From Sphingobacteriaceae bacterium (lineage in GTDB: Bacteria > Bacteroidota > Bacteroidia > UBA7662): a DNA stretch of 56,893 bases. The stretch lies in NCBI GenBank assembly GCA_013824115.1, contig PNNG01000013.1:1-56893 (forward strand). The letters are read 5' to 3'. Of this stretch, positions 52,543 through 56,893 are shown piece after piece. Positions within the stretch are counted from its first letter, which is position 1, and each line of letters opens with the position of its first letter. The notes beneath the pieces were generated by a model that was not told the origin of the DNA, made no database searches, and was given only the letters and a program-made list of their open reading frames with translations. The position numbers and the translations under genes are program-made.

Positions 52543-55500
52543 ATGAACTTACGTTTTTACCAATTTCTTTGGGCCTTACTCTTTTTGGTGGTCTCCAGCA
52601 CGGGGCTAAAGGCACAAAACATTGTGACCATTGGTACAGGTACCTTAACGGTCTCAAACACTACTTATCCGGCGCCATACGGTAATTTTTATTGGGGCGC
52701 CCGGCACCAGTTCCTCATTCTTGCTAGTGAAATAACTGCAGCAGGTGGAGGCCCTGGTTTCATCACCTCTTTGGCTTTTGATGTTGCCACCATACAAGGG
52801 GTAGCTCTCACCGACTTTACGGTGCGCATCGGTCAAACCACCCAAACGGATTTTACTGTTGCCAACGGTTTTGTTGGGCCACTCACCACAGTATACACCG
52901 TGCCCTCGTACACCGAGGTAAGTGGTTGGAATACCCATCCCTTTACCACCAATTTCTTGTGGGACGGTACCTCAAACATTGTGATTGAAACCTGCTTTAA
53001 CAATACAGCATGGACGACCAATGCCGTGGTAAACATGACGCCAACCACCTTCAACTCGTCCATATGGTACAGAGCTGATGCTGCTGGGGTTTGTGCCAAC
53101 CCCTTAATTACCGATGTATCAGTAAACCGCCCCAACATGCGTTTGGGCATCTTGCCTTTAACAGGGCGCGATGCGCGTGTAGCAGCGTTGGTGGCGCCCA
53201 CGACATTGGCTTTGGGTGCTAATACAGTTACTACCCGCGTTCAAAGTGTTGCAGCCGACCCTATTGCATCGGTAGATATTGCCTACCAGTTGAACAATGA
53301 TCCGCCCGTTGTGCAAAACAACGTTTCTATTAGTCCTCCTCTTACAGCTGGACAAACCTACGATCATACTTTTGTCACGCCGTTGACCATTCCTTCTTTA
53401 GGTACTTATAGCCTGCGTACTTGGATTTCAAATGCCAACGGATTAGGAGCCGACAATAACGTTACTAACGATACACTCACCTTGAGTTTGTGTACAGGTC
53501 TATCGGGTAATTACACCGTGGGTGGTGCTGGGGCGAGTTATCTCAGTATTCAGGATGCGGTTACTGCATTGCAGCAGTGCGGAGTAACCGGTCCGGTTAC
53601 TTTTCAAATCAACCCAGGCACTTACATTGGCAGATATACCATCGGCAATTTCCCCAATCCGTCTAATGCGGGTGTTACTTTCACTAGCTTGACTGGTTTG
53701 GCCTCCGATGTGGTATTAATTCAAGACACTGCATCAGCCACTACAGTAAACCGTTCGCATTTCGTAATCAATAGTGGTTCGCGTATTTCTTTCCAGGCCT
53801 TGACTTTCAGGAGAACCATTAACCCCGGAGCATCGTCGCAAGGTGCGTTGGTTTTTGCCAATGCAGCTACCAATGGAGAAGTTATCGGTTGTAGTTTCAT
53901 AGATGTACCACAAACCAATAGTACGTTCAACAATGGTATTATTTACCGTGGCAGCAATGGATTGTTCCTCAATAACTCTTTCAATGGGTTTTATTATGCG
54001 CTTTGGTTAGATGGTCCTGCCTCCAATACATTTGCCTCGAATAACACTGTTGCCACCAATAGATTTACCAATAATGTTTTCCGCTCGGTTTATGCCTTGA
54101 ACCAATCAGGCGCAGCTATTACGGGTAACGAGTTTACGGGTTTCGTAGTCAATGCTACCACGGGTGCAGCTGTTTGGACGGCGAATAACATCGGTACTGA
54201 GATTTCGGGTAACCAGATTTTTGGCCCCATGAGTGGTATCGGGATTTTGGTGAATAATCCCAATATGGACACCTTGGTGCCTACCAATGTAAACCGTGTT
54301 TTCAACAATGTAATCAATGGTTTCCAGGCCAGTGCAATTACGGGTACAGCGCTAACCATCAATCCAATTAGCATTTCAGGTTCATTTAGCACATCAGTTC
54401 TAACCCCCATGAACCCACGTGATGCCATTGAAGTAATAAACAATACGGTGGTCTATAATATAAATACCACCAGTACTTCTACTATTCAGGCAGCCTTTTA
54501 TGTAACTGGTGGTTCTGTAGCTACACCTGCTTGGTCGCGTATTGTGGTTCGTAATAACCATTTTGAAGTGAATCCAACGGTAGGCAACTTGCCAGCGAAT
54601 TTCCGTTTGTTCCGATTGATTGATCAGTCGCAAGTGGATAGTCTTCAGAGTTCGAACAACAATTATCGGATAGGTGGTACAACGCCTCCGCCGATTTTCA
54701 GGGTCAATACACCCAACGTAGATTATGCTACGATTGCAGCATGGAATACGGCTACTGGTCGAGATGCAGGAAGTGTAAGCCAGCCAGCGAACTTCCTTAC
54801 CAATGCTTTGCTGGTTCCTACGAATGTAGCGCTTGATAACTTGGGTACTCCGGTGAGTTATGTGTCAAACGACATCGTGGGTGCACCACGTAGCACTACA
54901 ACACCCGATATAGGTGCTTATGAGTTCCAGGGCCGCCTTTTTGCTCAGATTACGCATACACCATTGAGCGATACACTTGCTACTGTTGCCACTCGCCCCT
55001 TATCAGCAATTATTGCGGATACGGCGAGTACCATTGTTGCAGGAACAGCACGGGTGTTTTATAAAAAGTTGAGTCAGACTGCCTGGCAGGTGGATAGCTT
55101 AGCTACGGTTTCAGGTAATAGCTACACTTTTACTATCAGTCACACCGCTTTGGGTGGTGTAGCCGTATTTGATACCATTGAATATTACTTAGCTGTGCGC
55201 AGTGCTTCTGGAACCATTACTACTTTGCCTTTGGGTGGAGATGGTTTGCAATTAACCAATGCCATTCCTCCCACCAGCACTTTCCGTTATTTGATTTTGG
55301 GTAATATCAACGGTACTTATCGTGTAGGTACGAGTGGAGTGGCCGATTTTCCTAGCTTGACGGTGGCAGCCAACTTCATTAACAGCGGTTTGATTACTGG
55401 TCCGGCTACCTTCTTGTTGATCGACACACTTTACACGAATGCTACGGGCGAAAGTTTCCCGCTCACCATTTTTGGTCGTCCTGGTTCAAGTGCTACGAAC

Positions 55501-56893
55501 GCCATTACTATTCGTCCTGATACGAGCCGCTCCAACGTGGTGGTGCAGGGCACATTTGGGGGTAGCAATGCACTCATCGTTTTGCGTGGTGTAAATCACT
55601 TCCACATCAATGGTGCAAACAGTGCTGCCAATGCGCGCAACCTTACCATTCGCAGCAACAGTACATCCGACAATTCAGCTGCCATTTTGGTTCGCTCGGA
55701 AGTAGGTGCACCAGTGCGCAACGTGAGCATTAGCAATGCGAACGTAATAGGCGGTTCTAGCACGGTCCTCAGTACTTTCGGCATTGTGACCAGCAATGGT
55801 GCCATCACTACCTTTGCAACCACCGACTCTTTGCAGAACTTTACCATCAGCAATGTAGGAATTCGCAGGGCTTACTATGGTATTTATGCTCGCGGAGCAA
55901 GTACCTTAACCAATAGCAATATTGTAGTTGAGAATTCTACCATTGGCTCTACCGACACGGCTCAATTTGTGATTTTCCGCGGTATTGACATTACCAATAC
56001 ACGCAACGTACAAATACGTGGCAACGAAATTTTCAACCTGGTATCGTTCACAGCCACTACACAATCGGCCGTTGAATTAGGCACCAGTCCGGGTGCCGTG
56101 GTAGAGCGTAACCGCATTTGGGGTGTGAAAAACATCAATACCGGTGGATGGGGTGCCTATGGCATCAACATCAATTCTGGAGATAGCGTGCGCATTGTAA
56201 ACAATGTGATTTATGATTTGCGTACGTTGAACTATTCAAACACCTCCACTACTTGGAATGCATTTGGTATTCGTTTGGCGGGTGGTACCAACCACAGGGT
56301 AAACTATAACAGCGTTTATATGTATGGTACCTACGACAACGTAACCACGGCAGGTGGTGCTGCGGCAGCCTTTGCGGTAACCGGTTCAGCAGTTACGGGT
56401 GCGGTGCGGAACAACATCTTTGCTGTTGATTATACTTCTACTACCACCGCCTCTAACTTTATGGCCGTTTGGTTCCCTGCTGGGTATAACTTCACCAACA
56501 TGACGTTGAACAACAATGCCTATCATGTACCTGTGCATCCACAGAATTTTGTAGGTAAACTGGGCACCTCGGTAGGTACTGGTAATTCGGTGGCAGTTGC
56601 CGACTGGCGTTTGGTTTCATCGGTAGGCAATGCCAACAACGATGCGGGCTCAGTGCCTCCAACAGGCAACACTTTGCCTCCCTTTGTGTCAACTACCAAT
56701 TTGACGATTCCTTCGGGCACCATTACTCCGATTGAATCGGGTGGTGTTGTTATTCCTGCTTTGGGTGCGCCTAACACCGATTTCAACGGAACTGCACGTC
56801 CAGCAGGAACAGGCACAGCCCCCGACATGGGTGCCTTCGAATTTGAAGGTATTGGTGGTATCGACCAATTCCCTCCAACCATCGACTCATTCC
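52543..56893 (+). CDS. Large secreted beta-helix repeat protein, cut by the right edge
   Basis: An open frame of 1450 complete codons from ATG 52543 to the edge, with no stop. The N-terminus is a signal peptide (MNLRFYQFLWALLFLVVSSTGLKAQ, cleaved after Ala-Gln). Residues about 26-330 form a beta-rich N-terminal region. Then come two similar modules: the first starts near 53500 with GNYTVGGAGASYLSIQDAV and ends near 54930 with PDIGAYEFQG; the second starts near 55310 with GTYRVGTSGVADFPSL and ends near 56855 with PDMGAFEFEG. Each is rich in Asn, Thr, Ser and Val with short repeats such as RNNHF, INNTVVYNI and VVERNRIWGV, typical of a right-handed parallel beta-helix (pectate-lyase type). No catalytic site is recognisable. 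A T9SS tail would be expected beyond the edge. Probably a surface adhesin or glycan-acting protein; this is inferred. Confidence 0.85.
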   Translation, partial: MNLRFYQFLWALLFLVVSSTGLKAQNIVTIGTGTLTVSNTTYPAPYGNFYWGARHQFLILASEITAAGGGPGFITSLAFDVATIQGVALTDFTVRIGQTTQTDFTVANGFVGPLTTVYTVPSYTEVSGWNTHPFTTNFLWDGTSNIVIETCFNNTAWTTNAVVNMTPTTFNSSIWYRADAAGVCANPLITDVSVNRPNMRLGILPLTGRDARVAALVAPTTLALGANTVTTRVQSVAADPIASVDIAYQLNNDPPVVQNNVSISPPLTAGQTYDHTFVTPLTIPSLGTYSLRTWISNANGLGADNNVTNDTLTLSLCTGLSGNYTVGGAGASYLSIQDAVTALQQCGVTGPVTFQINPGTYIGRYTIGNFPNPSNAGVTFTSLTGLASDVVLIQDTASATTVNRSHFVINSGSRISFQALTFRRTINPGASSQGALVFANAATNGEVIGCSFIDVPQTNSTFNNGIIYRGSNGLFLNNSFNGFYYALWLDGPASNTFASNNTVATNRFTNNVFRSVYALNQSGAAITGNEFTGFVVNATTGAAVWTANNIGTEISGNQIFGPMSGIGILVNNPNMDTLVPTNVNRVFNNVINGFQASAITGTALTINPISISGSFSTSVLTPMNPRDAIEVINNTVVYNINTTSTSTIQAAFYVTGGSVATPAWSRIVVRNNHFEVNPTVGNLPANFRLFRLIDQSQVDSLQSSNNNYRIGGTTPPPIFRVNTPNVDYATIAAWNTATGRDAGSVSQPANFLTNALLVPTNVALDNLGTPVSYVSNDIVGAPRSTTTPDIGAYEFQGRLFAQITHTPLSDTLATVATRPLSAIIADTASTIVAGTARVFYKKLSQTAWQVDSLATVSGNSYTFTISHTALGGVAVFDTIEYYLAVRSASGTITTLPLGGDGLQLTNAIPPTSTFRYLILGNINGTYRVGTSGVADFPSLTVAANFINSGLITGPATFLLIDTLYTNATGESFPLTIFGRPGSSATNAITIRPDTSRSNVVVQGTFGGSNALIVLRGVNHFHINGANSAANARNLTIRSNSTSDNSAAILVRSEVGAPVRNVSISNANVIGGSSTVLSTFGIVTSNGAITTFATTDSLQNFTISNVGIRRAYYGIYARGASTLTNSNIVVENSTIGSTDTAQFVIFRGIDITNTRNVQIRGNEIFNLVSFTATTQSAVELGTSPGAVVERNRIWGVKNINTGGWGAYGININSGDSVRIVNNVIYDLRTLNYSNTSTTWNAFGIRLAGGTNHRVNYNSVYMYGTYDNVTTAGGAAAAFAVTGSAVTGAVRNNIFAVDYTSTTTASNFMAVWFPAGYNFTNMTLNNNAYHVPVHPQNFVGKLGTSVGTGNSVAVADWRLVSSVGNANNDAGSVPPTGNTLPPFVSTTNLTIPSGTITPIESGGVVIPALGAPNTDFNGTARPAGTGTAPDMGAFEFEGIGGIDQFPPTIDSF

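Overview
The window comes from a member of the Bacteroidota (Bacteroidetes). The evidence is a fused LpxC-FabZ, a fused CcoNO cbb3 oxidase subunit, a PorX-type regulator of the type IX secretion system (T9SS), secreted proteins with Bacteroidota-style signal peptides and C-terminal sorting domains, very few Shine-Dalgarno sequences, and several promoters matching the Bacteroidota pattern (-33 TTTG, 18-20 bp spacer, -7 TAnnTTTG). The complete cbb3 oxidase cluster points to aerobic or microaerobic respiration. I cannot resolve the class or genus.

Layout. 1-2000: the start of an exported protein running off the left edge, then a hipBA toxin-antitoxin pair read leftward. 2220-5657: a TonB-dependent receptor and dprA, divergent over 36 bp. 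5864-11053: a leftward lipid A / fatty acid operon (HD phosphohydrolase, lpxD, lpxC-fabZ, lpxA, ABC ATPase). 11100-15014: porX, a gene-free stretch rich in RNA structure, then an EVE-pyrR-pyrB operon. 15061-23936: a small membrane protein and the leftward cbb3 oxidase cluster (ccoI, ccoS, ccoNO, ccoQ, ccoP, ccoG, ccoH, SafE-like), with a divergent lipoprotein cytochrome c at 24103. 24562-25210: repeat-rich intergenic DNA with tRNA-Pro. 25211-31815: a mixed rightward set (DUF2851, PspC, RmlD-like reductase, NSS transporter with a MetS-like small partner, HhH protein, acyl-CoA dehydrogenase).

31868-46294 is the conserved information-processing block: rpsU, a Xer recombinase, hpf, tRNA-Thr/Tyr/Gly/Thr, tuf, tRNA-Trp, secE, nusG, rplKAJL, rpoB, rpoC. 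RNA hairpins sit at many of its junctions. 46363-52265: two small uncharacterised genes, an outer-membrane beta-barrel protein, a CrtI/CrtISO-like FAD oxidoreductase and a secreted subtilisin-like protease with a T9SS tail. From 52543 to the right edge runs the 5' part (1450 codons seen) of a very large secreted protein built from two similar beta-helix modules.

Most genes are ordinary core genes and I see no clear new defence or mobile system. The most interesting signals are non-coding: a candidate small RNA or leader at 12871-13016, a terminator-like hairpin between the promoter and the first tRNA of the tRNA-tuf operon, a pair of inverted terminator-like elements beside tRNA-Pro, alternative hairpins after porX, and a direct-repeat operator candidate overlapping the hipBA promoter.
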